Source: Pontibacter ummariensis (lineage in GTDB: Bacteria > Bacteroidota > Bacteroidia > Cytophagales > Hymenobacteraceae). From it: DNA of 64,000 nucleotides. Both the position numbers and the translations under genes were made by a program. The notes beneath the pieces are model-generated. The model was not told where the DNA came from and ran no database searches. It saw only the letters and a program-made list of their open reading frames with translations. The stretch covers positions 124,001-188,000 of the forward strand of contig NZ_FZOQ01000004.1 in the NCBI RefSeq assembly GCF_900188175.1, read 5' to 3'. This document shows positions 35,048 through 44,668 of this stretch, in pieces. Every line of letters begins with the position of its first letter. The first letter of the stretch is position 1.

Positions 35048-35806
35048 TTAGTAAGGCGAAGGGCTAATGCTGGTCCAGCCGCCATCTACCAGCAGGCTCT
35101 GGCCTGTTATATGGCGGGCCTCCTCTGAGAGCAGGAACAGGGCCGCATGGGCTATATCGGCAACAGAGGCGGGCCGTCCCATTGGGGTTAGCCGGGACCA
35201 GGTGTGCTCGTAGTCAGGATCTTCCAGCGTTCTTTCTGTGAGAGTGGCCCCCGGCGCAACCGTGTTGACGTTGATCTTAAACTCGGAAAGCTCAATGACC
35301 AGGTTCTTGGCCAGCATCTCGATGGCTGCCTTGCTCATGCTATAAGCTGCAAGGTTCTTGTGTGCCTGGTGCCCCGTTACAGAAGAAGTAAACAGCAAAG
35401 AGCCGCCAGTGCTCTGTTGCTTCATTTGCCTGGCTGCTGCCTGGGCCAGAAAAAAAGTACCGCCCAGGTTCACCTGCATCACGCGGTTAAATGCTTCCGG
35501 CGTGTAGGAGAAGAAGTCGCCGAACAAGGTGATGCCTGCATTGGCGACAATCATGTCCAGGTGTCCGTACTGTGCAACGGCAGTGTCTACCATTTGCTGT
35601 ATGAAATCCGGGACACTGGTATCTCCCGCCATCGCAATACAGGTGCCACCTGCTTCCTCGATCTGCTTCCCGGCATTTTCTGCCAGAGCAGCATCAACAT
35701 CGTTTAAAACCACACTGGCTCCTGCCGCTGCCAGTTGCCGGCAAATCTGAAGCCCGATTCCCTGCCCGGCACCGGTTACGATGGCTACTTTATCTTTAAA
35801 CTTCAT
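35048..35806 (-). CDS. Short-chain dehydrogenase/reductase
   Basis: 252 residues from the ATG at 35806; a longer frame upstream has no family sequence. Classical SDR: TGAGQGIG cofactor loop, NAG in VANAGIT, catalytic Ser in LLFTSSVTG, Tyr and Lys in YSMSKAA, and C-terminal VDGGW. NAD(P)-dependent oxidation of a polyol or sugar is plausible given the alditol-oxidase-like neighbour at 35952, which is divergent with 145 bp between. Exact substrate unknown. Confidence 0.93.
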   Translation of the reverse strand: MKFKDKVAIVTGAGQGIGLQICRQLAAAGASVVLNDVDAALAENAGKQIEEAGGTCIAMAGDTSVPDFIQQMVDTAVAQYGHLDMIVANAGITLFGDFFSYTPEAFNRVMQVNLGGTFFLAQAAARQMKQQSTGGSLLFTSSVTGHQAHKNLAAYSMSKAAIEMLAKNLVIELSEFKINVNTVAPGATLTERTLEDPDYEHTWSRLTPMGRPASVADIAHAALFLLSEEARHITGQSLLVDGGWTSISPSPY

Positions 35807-35951
35807 GAGTCTCGTTTCTAAACAACTTACCAAAAGATAGACAAGTGTTTTGTGCATATCAAGGTAAATGAGTCAGGTATGGAAAGATTAGTGCTGAAAG
35901 GGCTGCTGCTTTAGCCTTGTTACCATATCTTTATCTTATAACTGCTACACT

Positions 35952-37229
35952 ATGGAGACAATGAACAAGCCAAAACCTCACAGAAACTGGGCGGGAAACA
36001 TAAGCTACAGTACAGATCACGTGCAATACCCCACCTCCGTAGAGGAGGTACAGGAAATGGTAAGGCAATCGGGTAAGATCAAGGCGTTAGGCTCCCGGCA
36101 CTCTTTTAACAGGATTGCCGACAGTGCTGAAAATCAGATTTCCTTAAATGCCTTCAACAAGGTTGTGTCTTTGGATAAAACGGCTAGCACAGTAACGGTA
36201 GAGGGTGGGATGCGCTATGGCGACCTGGCTCCTTACCTGCAGGAAAACAGATATGCCTTGTCTAATTTAGCTTCCTTGCCTCACATTTCGATTGTGGGCG
36301 CCTGTGCTACTGCTACCCACGGCTCCGGTGTACAAAACGGTAATCTGGCCACGGCTGTTTCAGGGATAGAATTTGTGACTGCCACCGGGGATGTTGTTGC
36401 TTTAGGGAGGGAAAAAGACGGGGACCTGTTGAAGGGAGCTGTAGTGAATTTGGGTGCCCTGGGCATCGTCACGAAGGTAACACTCGACTTGCAGCCAACC
36501 TTTATTGTGCAGCAGGTGGTGTACCGGAACCTGCCGATGGCGGAGCTGGAAAAGAACTTTATGACGATCATGTCCAGTGGCTACAGTGTTAGCCTGTTCA
36601 CCACCTGGTTAAATAAAAACATCAATCAGGTTTGGATCAAGCGCGTGGATGATGGCAATGCGACGGTACTGGATCCTGCGTTTTATGGTGCCAGGCTTGC
36701 CACACAGCATCTACATCCTTTGGAAGAACTAGCAGCGGAGCATGCGACAGCACAAATGGGTCTCTCTGGTGTCTGGTATGAAAGGCTACCACATTTTAAA
36801 ATGGGTTTTCAGCCAAGCGCAGGCGAAGAACTGCAGTCAGAGTATTTTGTGCCGATAGAGAGTAGCTTTGAGGCCATGATGGCCATAGAGAAGCTGCATG
36901 AAAAGATTAGCCCTCACCTGTTTGTCTCCGAGATCCGTACGATTGCGGCAGATGATCTCTGGCTGAGCCCCTGCTACAAAAAAAGCTGCGTCGCCTTTCA
37001 TTTTACCTGGAAGCAGGAGTGGGAGCGTGTAAGAGAGCTGCTCCCCTTTATAGAAGAAGCACTGGCCCCTTTTGAGGCGCTTCCGCACTGGGGTAAATTG
37101 TTTACCATGGCGCCGTCTGTACTGCAGTCCCGTATCAGCAAATTGGCTGACTTCAAGGAATTGGTGCACCAGTACGACCCGCAAGGGAAGTTCCGGAATG
37201 CGTTTTTAGCGGAGAACCTATATGCCTAA
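35952..37229 (+). CDS. FAD-linked alditol/xylitol oxidase-like oxidoreductase
   Basis: 425 residues. N-terminal FAD_binding_4 domain with LGSRHSFN, whose His is the site of covalent FAD linkage in alditol oxidases, and ACATATHGSG. The C-terminal ALO domain ends YDPQGKFRNAFL. There is no signal peptide. Alditol oxidases convert polyols to aldoses with O2 and release H2O2. The start METMNKPKPHRNWAGN fits the family. The divergent SDR may act in the same pathway. Confidence 0.9.
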   Translation: METMNKPKPHRNWAGNISYSTDHVQYPTSVEEVQEMVRQSGKIKALGSRHSFNRIADSAENQISLNAFNKVVSLDKTASTVTVEGGMRYGDLAPYLQENRYALSNLASLPHISIVGACATATHGSGVQNGNLATAVSGIEFVTATGDVVALGREKDGDLLKGAVVNLGALGIVTKVTLDLQPTFIVQQVVYRNLPMAELEKNFMTIMSSGYSVSLFTTWLNKNINQVWIKRVDDGNATVLDPAFYGARLATQHLHPLEELAAEHATAQMGLSGVWYERLPHFKMGFQPSAGEELQSEYFVPIESSFEAMMAIEKLHEKISPHLFVSEIRTIAADDLWLSPCYKKSCVAFHFTWKQEWERVRELLPFIEEALAPFEALPHWGKLFTMAPSVLQSRISKLADFKELVHQYDPQGKFRNAFLAENLYA

Positions 37230-37323
37230 GGCATCGCAGGAGTCTTAAGCAGAATTTACGCCTCAATGCTGAAACCCTATGTAGAGAGGAAGTACGAAAG
37301 GGAGGATTGAGTGGGCAGTTTTT

Positions 37324-37416
37324 AGTCCCACTGGGATGACATGATAGTAACAAGTCTTCTTTTCGCTAAAGCTCCAGCGGAGCGAAATGTTAACATGCCT
37401 TGAACATGTCGCTCCC
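37324..37416 (+). repeat. Dispersed intergenic repeat, copy B (with inverted partial copy)
   Basis: AGTCCCACTGGGATGACATG followed by AGTAACAAG and AAGCTCCAGCGGAGCGAAAT, homologous to copies near 24238 and 47046. At 37404-37416, AACATGTCGCTCC is the reverse complement of the GGAGCGACATGT part of copy A, so a reversed fragment lies next to it. Confidence 0.65.
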
Positions 37417-37483
37417 CATTACGAAATCAGGAACATATCATACCCCAGCTCGTTGTGCTGTAAAGAACTTCAGTTCAAAACCA

Positions 37484-38545
37484 ATGAATACAAAGCTTAT
37501 GCTCGAACGTGAGGTGTACCGCATGCCGAAAGCAGGATCTATCAGTGATCTGCAACTTCTAAAGGAAGAACTGGCCCCACCCAAAGCCGATGAGGTATGT
37601 GTGCAAGTGAGGGCGATCGGGCTGAACTTTGCAGATATCTTTGCAATGCAGGGCCTGTACAGTGCCACACCGGATGGGTCCTTTGTTCCTGGATTGGAAT
37701 ACTCTGGTGAGATCATAGCCGTAGGGGACGAAGTAGCAGAATGGAAGGTGGGCGATAAAGTGGTGGGAGCTACGAAGTTTGGCGGCTATGTATCGCACAT
37801 CAACAGCCATCACCGGTACGTTATTCCCTTGCCCGAAGGCTGGAGCTTTGAAGAAGGAGCTGGTTTCCTGGTGCAGGGGCTCACGGCCTATTATGCCCTC
37901 GTGGAGTTGGGAAATCTGCAGAAAGGCATGACAGTACTGATCCATAGCGCCGCGGGTGGCGTAGGGATTTTGGCCAATCGTATTTGCAAAAAGTATGGCG
38001 CGTACACCATCGGCAGTGTAGGGCGGCCTGATAAAGTAGACTTTCTTCAAAAAGAAGAAGCCTACGATGCCGTCATTCTCCGGAACAAGATTTTTTATGA
38101 CAAGTTGAAAAATGCCCTGGGCCGCCGCCCGCTCCGCCTAATTATGGAGTGTATCGGTGGCAAGATTTTAGAGCAGGGCTGGGAGGCGATGGCTCCCATG
38201 GGGCGGATGGTGGTGTATGGCAATGCGAGCTTCACCAGCCACAGCGCAAAGCCCGATTATCCCCAGCTCATCTGGAAGTACCTGCAGCGCCCGAAAATCG
38301 ACCCTCTGCGCTTGCCTACCCAAAACAAGTCGCTCATGGGCTTTAACCTCATCTACCTGTACGAGCAGACGGACATGATGCACCAATTGCTCCATGAGTT
38401 ACAGGCGCTCCAGTTAAAACCCCAGCACATCGGTCATGTCTTTGAGTTTACGGAAATGCAGGAGGCGATTCAGTTATTTCAGCAGGGCAAAACCGTAGGG
38501 AAGGTGGTCGTGAAAACGCACTCTTCCTGGAACCGGACCTCCTAG
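37484..38545 (+). CDS. Zinc-less medium-chain dehydrogenase (quinone-oxidoreductase-like)
   Basis: 353 residues from the ATG at 37484; ATG 37499 is also possible. The longer frame from 37400 reads through the dispersed repeat and is unlikely. MDR features: IGLNFADIFAMQGLY, VPGLEYSGEI, QGLTAYYALVELGNL and the nucleotide-binding HSAAGGVGILANRI. It is most like NADPH:quinone oxidoreductase/VAT1-type enzymes, which lack structural zinc Cys residues. The substrate is probably an enone or quinone. Confidence 0.91.
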   Translation: MNTKLMLEREVYRMPKAGSISDLQLLKEELAPPKADEVCVQVRAIGLNFADIFAMQGLYSATPDGSFVPGLEYSGEIIAVGDEVAEWKVGDKVVGATKFGGYVSHINSHHRYVIPLPEGWSFEEGAGFLVQGLTAYYALVELGNLQKGMTVLIHSAAGGVGILANRICKKYGAYTIGSVGRPDKVDFLQKEEAYDAVILRNKIFYDKLKNALGRRPLRLIMECIGGKILEQGWEAMAPMGRMVVYGNASFTSHSAKPDYPQLIWKYLQRPKIDPLRLPTQNKSLMGFNLIYLYEQTDMMHQLLHELQALQLKPQHIGHVFEFTEMQEAIQLFQQGKTVGKVVVKTHSSWNRTS

Positions 38546-39057
38546 CCTGTCTTGCTCCTCGAACCAGTAGCCTCATAATAAATTCTTGTCCTGACAAATC
38601 AAGGGAGAAACCTGCCGAAATCTTGGTTAGGTTCACCTGCTTTTTTCGGCAGGCATAAGAACGCCCGGGATATCTGAAAGCCTTTGTGAGACAATGGCTT
38701 CTGGTATAGGTCTGTCTAGCGTGGCACTGAAACAAGTCCCCTGAAAAAGTTTTAATGAGGGTGGCGAGATTGCTTTGGCGGCTAATATCTAAAACTAGCC
38801 GGATTGCTGCCAGTTTTACTTCCTTTGGCTTAGCTTTTGCTGCACAAGAGGCTGTGACTGAAGTAAAAAGCTTTTCTCACTTATGAAACAGATGACCCTG
38901 CTCTGTTGTTGGTGTCAGCATAGTGGCTTGTGCGGCAAATGAAATTAGCTTTTGCAGAACAGAAACGCCCTGTGCCTGTTGTCTTGATACTTTTTTACTT
39001 TGCGTCGTTTAAACTCAATCAGTAAATAGCGAAATTGCTCCTCTTCTTAATTACCCA
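38546..39057. other. Gene-free interval with an inverted repeat
   Basis: About 512 nt. CCTGCCGAAA (38611-38620) pairs perfectly with TTTCGGCAGG (38644-38653) across a 23-nt loop, a possible terminator for the dehydrogenase gene. A TTACTTTG box at 38995-39002 may be a weak -7 element for the next gene. No ORF is convincing. Confidence 0.45.
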
Positions 39058-39522
39058 ATGCTAGAAATACTTATTTACACTTTTCTTTTAAGCGTATCGC
39101 CTTTTGGAGAGGCCCGCGCCGGCATCCCTTACGCTGTCCTGAATGAGTTGCCCCTGGCCTGGACCTTTGCAGTGGCTTTAGTGGCAAACTTGCTGATTTT
39201 TCCTCTCATGATGTGGCTGATCGATACCTTTAACAAGAAACTATGGCCAAACCGTGTCTACAGGAAGAACGTTGTCTTTTTGTCTAAGCGGGCAAAAAAA
39301 GGAGTGGGCGGGAGCGTCCAGAAATACGGGTTTTGGGGGTTGATGATCTTTGTGATGATTCCCCTGCCGGGCACCGGGGCTTATATGGGTACCATCGCTG
39401 CGTATGTTTTTAAGATCGGACGGGCAAAAGCTTTTCTGGCGATTAGCTTAGGTGTGTTTATTTCCTGCGCCCTGGTGGTGGTAGGGGCCTACTTCGGGAA
39501 CATGGGGCTGAAACAGTTATAA
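39058..39522 (+). CDS. Small multidrug export-like membrane protein (COG2426)
   Basis: 154 residues with four to five membrane segments. The start SVSPFGEARAGIPYAV and the mid-protein MIPLPGTGAYMGTIAAYVF are typical of the Sm_multidrug_ex (PF06695) family. The name comes from an early resistance report; the true substrate is unknown. Monocistronic. Confidence 0.9.
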   Translation: MLEILIYTFLLSVSPFGEARAGIPYAVLNELPLAWTFAVALVANLLIFPLMMWLIDTFNKKLWPNRVYRKNVVFLSKRAKKGVGGSVQKYGFWGLMIFVMIPLPGTGAYMGTIAAYVFKIGRAKAFLAISLGVFISCALVVVGAYFGNMGLKQL

Positions 39523-39694
39523 TTTACACTGAAAGTGATTTATCTGCCTTTGTATATGCAGGTGTAGATACAGGACTGGCAGTGGGGCCGTCTCTGCCTC
39601 TTAGGTTCTGTACATCCTTAACCTTTAAAGCTCCACAAGGCGTATTTTCCAGAGCAAAGGCTAAAGAAACGTTCTGTTTTTCTAGCCTTTTTCT

Positions 39695-40117
39695 TTAGTC
39701 CTCAAACAGCCATTGCTTCGCCGAAGCCTCAGCCCAAAAGACCTGGTAGCCGTAAGGGAACAGCTCTATTTTATCTGTAACGATCTCGTGAATGATGTTC
39801 TGAAGAATATCTTTTGAGAACAGCCTGGCACTCCGCCTAAGCGGGGTGTTCTTGTTGGCAGCCATTACACGTTCTACCAGCCAGTTTTGATCTGTAATAG
39901 AGGGAGTGCTTGTCAGCCTGAAGTCTAACAACAAGAGTTCGGCACTGTGCTCGCTGATCTTGTGGGTAATAGCCTCCCAGCCCTGTCTGAACTCCTCACT
40001 ATTGACGGGCCTGCTCCACCTTGCCTCCAGATACTTTTGATCTGCTGCCAGGTTCACCGTAAGGTAGTCAGCTATAAACACAGCCACCAAAGTTTGAGCA
40101 GTTTCGAGGTGTCCCAT
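39695..40117 (-). CDS. Hypothetical soluble protein (STAS/SpoIIAA-like hint)
   Basis: 140 residues, no signal or membrane segment. It contains a hydrophobic strand then a loop (SAELLLLDFRLTSTPS), as at the centre of STAS or SpoIIAA-like folds, and ends with an aromatic segment (YGYQVFWAEASAKQWLFED). I do not recognise the family. A true STAS-domain gene lies 300 bp upstream in the same orientation. Confidence 0.75.
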   Translation of the reverse strand: MGHLETAQTLVAVFIADYLTVNLAADQKYLEARWSRPVNSEEFRQGWEAITHKISEHSAELLLLDFRLTSTPSITDQNWLVERVMAANKNTPLRRSARLFSKDILQNIIHEIVTDKIELFPYGYQVFWAEASAKQWLFED

Positions 40118-40350
40118 GGTTCTGGAATGATGTTTATGTCTAAAATATAATAAATTATACTTAAAAGTAAATAAATTAGAAAAATATTACAAGGCCATCG
40201 GGAGATACTTTGCTAAACAGGAGGGCAGGTTACCCTATTTGTAACTGTAGCTTAAAGCACAGCCGAAGAAAAAAGGCTTGGACACCGTAAAAAATGCACT
40301 AGGAGAGAAGTGATGCCTGGGATGGGAAGCATTATCCTATAGCAGCAAAA

Positions 40351-40397
40351 TGCCGTGAGGCAGGAAAATAAAGTGATGTCTTTCCTGCCTCACGGCA
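40351..40397 (-). terminator. Rho-independent terminator of the STAS-domain gene
   Basis: A perfect 17-bp stem (TGCCGTGAGGCAGGAAA with its complement), a 13-nt loop and, on the minus strand, a TTTT tail. It lies 25 bp past the STAS gene stop at 40422. The rest of the 304-nt gap 40118-40421 shows nothing else. Confidence 0.85.
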
Positions 40398-40421
40398 CTC
40401 AACAGTAAGTAAAGCTCCGTC

Positions 40422-40835
40422 TTACACACTAGCGGGTTTAGCGCTAGGCACAGGGGCAGGCCCAGTAGCAACTGCAAGCATGGCAGGAGACGACTGATGG
40501 AGGCTCAGGTAGGCCTCGTCCAGTGTTGGTGAAAAATTAAAAAGCTGTTCTAACTTGAGGAGTCTGAACAGCTTTTTAATTTGATCATCGCACCCGAACA
40601 GGGTAATGTTGGCCTGCTTCGACTTGAGGTAGAGTAAGCGGTTTACGAAACCACTGAAGCCAATCCTGCTATAGATTAACGCATTACTACAGCTACAGTC
40701 CAGCAGCATGTGCTTTTCTGATGTGGTGGACAGCTTTTCTACTTCTCTTGAAATCTCATTTAGGCTTGCTTCGTCTATCGTTCCCTCCGCTACCAGCAGG
40801 GTTAATCCAGAGGAATTGTTTATCGTTAGGTTCAT
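40422..40835 (-). CDS. STAS-domain protein (anti-sigma-antagonist-like)
   Basis: 137 residues. Residues 1-110 follow the STAS fold: LTLLVAEGTIDEASLNEI, KHMLLDCSCSNALIYSRIGF and ITLFGCDDQIKKLFRLLKL. A Ser/Gly near IYSRIGFSG sits where the regulatory Ser of SpoIIAA-type antagonists is found. The C terminus is a Pro/Ala-rich tail. It may take part in partner switching, but no anti-sigma kinase is adjacent. Confidence 0.85.
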   Translation of the reverse strand: MNLTINNSSGLTLLVAEGTIDEASLNEISREVEKLSTTSEKHMLLDCSCSNALIYSRIGFSGFVNRLLYLKSKQANITLFGCDDQIKKLFRLLKLEQLFNFSPTLDEAYLSLHQSSPAMLAVATGPAPVPSAKPASV

Positions 40836-41166
40836 ACTGTTTGTACTTTAGGGTGGATGTATTTCATGGTGCTAAAAAATATGATGCTTACTATTTGTAC
40901 TATTTTATTGCAGGAGAGGTTTTGCTAACAAGCGTTGAGAGGGCGCAACTTGGTAATTAATTCTTGTCTGCTGCGGATTATACCGGTGTATAGGTGTTTA
41001 TACGGATAAAGGTACGGCAACAAGAGAAGAGGGAAATCTCAACATACTTGCAACGCGAGCTCAGGTCGGTTTTATGCCAGTAGCCTACGTGACCACTGTG
41101 TTACTTTAAATAAACGTACCTTTACAGTGCAAAAGCGAATTATATCTCAAACCCTATCCTCTTTTT
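40836..41166. other. Gene-free interval before the helicase
   Basis: A 331-nt divergent promoter region. TACCTTTA at 41117-41124 is one base off TAnnTTTG and may serve the helicase gene. No other structure is evident. Confidence 0.35.
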
Positions 41167-42318
41167 ATGGATTTCTCTGCCCTCGGTTTACCGGCTCCTT
41201 TACTACAAGCAATCAAAGAACAGGGCTATGACCAGCCTTTTCCTATTCAGCAGAAAGCCATTCCGGCCATTTTAGCCGGTCAGGACATATTGGGAATTGC
41301 GCGAACCGGTTCCGGAAAAACAGCGAGCTTCGTCTTGCCGCTTTTGCAACAGTTTCAAAAAAAACCAGCGGCCAGAAACCGCTTTATCAAGGCCCTGGTG
41401 CTGGTGCCTACCCGTGAGTTGGCCTTGCAGGTGGCCAACGTGTTTCATGACTTCAGTGCGCATCTTACACGGCGGGTAAAAACGCTGGCGGTGTTTGGGG
41501 GCGTGAGCATTAACCCGCAGATGATGGCCCTGAGTGGTACTGAGGTCCTGGTGGCTACGCCTGGCCGTTTGCTCGACCTGGTGGACAGCAATGCGCTTCA
41601 GCTGTCGGAGGTAGAGGTGCTGGTGCTCGACGAAGCCGACAAAATGCTGAACCTGGGCTTTGAGGAAGAGATGAACCGCATCTTCGCGCTCCTGCCCTCT
41701 AAACGACAGAACCTGCTTTTTTCCGCTACCCTGGCCGAAGACATTCAGACCATTAAAGAGAAGCTGCTCCGCGATCCGTTGGTTGTGTCTGTGGAAGAGC
41801 AGCAGCGCGACGAGGAGCAACTGGAACTGATTGAGCAAGTGGCGTACCGCGTAAGCACCGAGCGCAAAGGGCCTTTTTTACGCTACCTGATCAAGCAGGA
41901 AAACATGCAGCAGGTGCTGGTGTTTGTGTCGAGTGGCCGCAATGCCGATAACCTGGTGGTAAAGCTGAACAAGAACGGCCTCAAGGCCATGGCCATGCAC
42001 GGGAAAAAGAGCCAGGGTGCCCGTACAGAGGCCCTAAAACGCTTTAAAGCCGGTAAGCTGCGCGTATTGGTGGCAACCGACCTGGCCTCCCGTGGTATCG
42101 ATGTGCAGTTCCTGCCCTTCGTCATCAATTACGAGTTACCGCGCTCGCCCAAAGACTACATTCATCGGATAGGAAGGACGGGCAGGGCCGGTGCCACCGG
42201 CAAAGCCATTTCTCTGATCACCCCGGAGGACGAACACCACTTTAAGATCATCCAGAAAAAAATGGGGAAAAATGTGGAAATGCTCGGGAGCGACGAAGTG
42301 AACCTGCAGGGCTTTTAA
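41167..42318 (+). CDS. DEAD-box RNA helicase (RhlE-like)
   Basis: 383 residues, a bare helicase core without the usual basic C-terminal tail. Motifs in order: Q motif (PFPIQQKAIPA), I (ARTGSGKT), Ia (PTRELALQ), Ib (TPGR), II (VLDEADKM), III (FSATL), IV (LVFVSSGR), V (VATDLASRGID) and VI (HRIGRTGRAG). It unwinds RNA duplexes in ribosome assembly or mRNA turnover. An imperfect hairpin (AACCTGCAGGGCTTT/AAAGCCTGCAGGTT, 42301-42335) overlaps the stop and may terminate transcription, though it has no T-run. Confidence 0.95.
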   Translation: MDFSALGLPAPLLQAIKEQGYDQPFPIQQKAIPAILAGQDILGIARTGSGKTASFVLPLLQQFQKKPAARNRFIKALVLVPTRELALQVANVFHDFSAHLTRRVKTLAVFGGVSINPQMMALSGTEVLVATPGRLLDLVDSNALQLSEVEVLVLDEADKMLNLGFEEEMNRIFALLPSKRQNLLFSATLAEDIQTIKEKLLRDPLVVSVEEQQRDEEQLELIEQVAYRVSTERKGPFLRYLIKQENMQQVLVFVSSGRNADNLVVKLNKNGLKAMAMHGKKSQGARTEALKRFKAGKLRVLVATDLASRGIDVQFLPFVINYELPRSPKDYIHRIGRTGRAGATGKAISLITPEDEHHFKIIQKKMGKNVEMLGSDEVNLQGF

Positions 42319-42451
42319 ACGAAAGCCTGCAGGTTATTAGAGGATACTATAAGCTGTCCGTAGCGCAGGATAGGTTATTCTCTTTTGTCTACAATGATGT
42401 GCGAGTGCCGGGCCGCGGCACACCTGTTTGGCCCTTGAGGGTAGCGGATGC

Positions 42452-43384
42452 CTAAGATCCGGAAGGTGACGCGTCGTGCAGGTTCCTACGGTCCAGGCGC
42501 TGCTCACCGTTCCAGCGATACGCCACCAGCCTGCCTTCTTTCGCTACGCTGTAGTCCACACAGCACACGTTTTGCTCGTACACGCTTGCCGTGGCATTGC
42601 CGGGTAGCCAGTAGTGCCCAAAGAACACTGGTTTCTCGGATGGGCCGTAGGGTTTGTTTCCCACAATCAGCGTCTCCGGTATTACCTCATCTGTCAGAGA
42701 ATCGTAGGGACTGACGCTGTATTGCCGGTAGGTCATCTGCTCCGGACTGAGCCACCATTTGATCCGCAGGGCGGACCGGGGGTGCCCGTCTTTATCCGTG
42801 AAATAAAGCCCTTCTGGCATCTGCAGTTCTTTCCCTTTCAGAGTTACCTCTATGGCCTCGCGCAGCCTGGAGCCTGGCTTGTAGTGACTCTGCAGGAGCT
42901 GGTCTGTCAGCCGGTCGTGCGCCAGGTTGTCCCGCAGGTATTGGATGTGGGCTTCGTCCCAGCAGGCATGTACTACCCGGAAACTTTCCTCTTCGTAATA
43001 GAGTGGGAGTGTCTTGAACCAGGCAATGTAGTCGGCATACTCATCTTCCCTGCCCCGAAACTGCTCCACTGTTTTGGCGTGCTGCGACCTGTTGCGATCC
43101 GTATGTTCGCGCAGGTAATTTCCCTTCCTGTCTCTGGTGTTATAGAGGATAGCGCTCAGTTCGTGGTTGCCCATCAGCGCGATGGCCTGTTGCTGTGCGG
43201 CCATTGTCCGTACGATCTGCAGGGTCTCCCTGATCTTAGGCCCCCGGTCGATGTAGTCGCCTACAAAAATGGCCTTTCTCTCCGGATGGCGGTAATATCC
43301 CCTGCTGTTGTCATACCCCAGTTTTTGTAACAGCTGCTCCAGGGCATCTGCATGGCCGTGTATGTCTCCTATGATGTCGTACAT
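42452..43384 (-). CDS. PPP-type metallophosphatase (serine/threonine phosphatase/ApaH-like)
   Basis: 310 residues. PPP-family motifs: GDIHGHADALE, VGDYIDRGP and LMGNHE, with later His residues in VVHACWDE and VFFGHYW. Members dephosphorylate phosphoproteins or diadenosine polyphosphates. No signal peptide. It converges with the helicase gene and is monocistronic. Confidence 0.92.
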   Translation of the reverse strand: MYDIIGDIHGHADALEQLLQKLGYDNSRGYYRHPERKAIFVGDYIDRGPKIRETLQIVRTMAAQQQAIALMGNHELSAILYNTRDRKGNYLREHTDRNRSQHAKTVEQFRGREDEYADYIAWFKTLPLYYEEESFRVVHACWDEAHIQYLRDNLAHDRLTDQLLQSHYKPGSRLREAIEVTLKGKELQMPEGLYFTDKDGHPRSALRIKWWLSPEQMTYRQYSVSPYDSLTDEVIPETLIVGNKPYGPSEKPVFFGHYWLPGNATASVYEQNVCCVDYSVAKEGRLVAYRWNGEQRLDRRNLHDASPSGS

Positions 43385-44102
43385 GTATGCTAAGCGTAAT
43401 ATGTTCCCAGAATGCTCTCTGCCTCTCCCAGTCTTACTTATCCTCTGCCAGCTTGGGCCTTATAGCGCGATATGGTTTTAGCGGTACAAGGATACCTTAT
43501 GGTTGGTGTCTGAGTAACTTCTGTAGGACTAAGATAGGAATTATTTTGGATAGTATAAGGTGAAATATTCTGATTAGGTCCTTAAAACAGGGGCCTTGCA
43601 GTAGAACCAAGTTGGCAGGCAAAAGTTCTGACAGTAGGTTCTGTTTGTTACCTGGAGGTTCAATAAATAAACATTAACTCGAGAAGAGAGATGCTACTTT
43701 GGCTAAACTGGCATTGTTGCTGATCCACGACTTTAGTTAAGCCCTTTTGCCTGGTGGAAGTCTTTGCGCTCCGCGTCTGGGATGGGACCCTTCTGTTTGT
43801 GGCTGTTGTGGGCCTGGCGAGAAATCTATCCGGGTCCCAGAAAGATCTATCCCTGTGGTCGAGATGATAAAGAAGGCATCTTTAAGTTGATGGAACTGGG
43901 GAACGTTCACGCACGGGTCAACTTCTACTTAGGCCAGTAGCATGATACGCCTGTATATTAACATGTCGTTCTGCACAACACAAAGACTTTTCTTATAAGC
44001 CCAGCCTTTACTGGAAAAGAGGTAAAAAGGTGCTGTACGACACGCGCAAGCTATGAACTCTCATTTTTGTTTATGCCTCTTCAAGAGGCAGAGTGACAAG
44101 AC
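43385..44102. other. Gene-free interval, 718 nt
   Basis: The longest gap without a feature I can support. I see a short inverted repeat (TAAAGA-N5-TCTTTA near 43867-43883) and otherwise no ribosome-bound ORF, terminator or repeat copy. It may be decayed sequence or hold an unrecognised RNA. Confidence 0.4.
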
Positions 44103-44459
44103 CTAGTTCAGGTACTTGCCGGGCACCTCGTCGTCCAGCAGGCCCTGTTGCTCCAGGTAAATGAGCTCCGCGTTTAGGATGGCCTGGATGTCCTCATACG
44201 ATAGGTAGATGTCCTTTTTAGCGCACTGGTTGATAATATAGTATTCCATGGCCTCCTCGTCCAGTTTTACAGGTACCTCGATGAGAATGTCCACGACGGA
44301 GTCAGGGCTGGCGGCGATGTGGCACTGCTCCAGAAACTCGAACTCTGTTTCGAGGATCTCCATGATGGCGAGGTAGGAGAGCTTCTTTTGCAAATCCTTG
44401 GGGATGCTCTGGAAGACAACGGCTGCGGCATCTTCTAGGATGTATTCTGGCTCTTGCAT
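44103..44459 (-). CDS. Hypothetical acidic protein divergent from umuDC
   Basis: 118 residues, strongly acidic and helical (YILEDAAAVVFQSIPKDL; AIMEILETEFEFLEQ; IQAILNAELIYLEQQGLL). No motif is recognised. It starts 209 bp from umuD on the opposite strand, so the two promoters share a short AT-rich region with a candidate operator. A DNA-damage role is possible only by position. Confidence 0.78.
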   Translation of the reverse strand: MQEPEYILEDAAAVVFQSIPKDLQKKLSYLAIMEILETEFEFLEQCHIAASPDSVVDILIEVPVKLDEEAMEYYIINQCAKKDIYLSYEDIQAILNAELIYLEQQGLLDDEVPGKYLN

Positions 44460-44609
44460 AGGCTGGAGAGGTAAGTTTGTCCCTACTACGCTTACCTGCC
44501 CTCCTGGTTATGCCAGGGCTTACTTATTTAAAGGCGATTTGCCGACTGCCTGTATCCAGGGATCAAAGCTCCGGAAAAGAGGGAGTTTTGGCTAATTTAA
44601 ATAGTTTTA

Positions 44610-44649
44610 CTAAATATTTTAGCTTTAAATATAGCCTTTCCTTAATTTG
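44610..44649 (+). promoter_or_regulatory. Candidate operator and -7 element before umuD
   Basis: CTAAA-TAT-TTTAG (44610-44622) is a 5-bp inverted repeat in an AT-rich stretch. TTAATTTG (44642-44649), one base off TAnnTTTG, lies 20 nt further on. The umuD ATG is at 44669 after an AAGGA ribosome binding site. The site is well placed for a LexA-like repressor, but no known Bacteroidetes SOS box is matched. Confidence 0.45.
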
Positions 44650-44668
44650 CCTCCGTAAAAGAAGGACA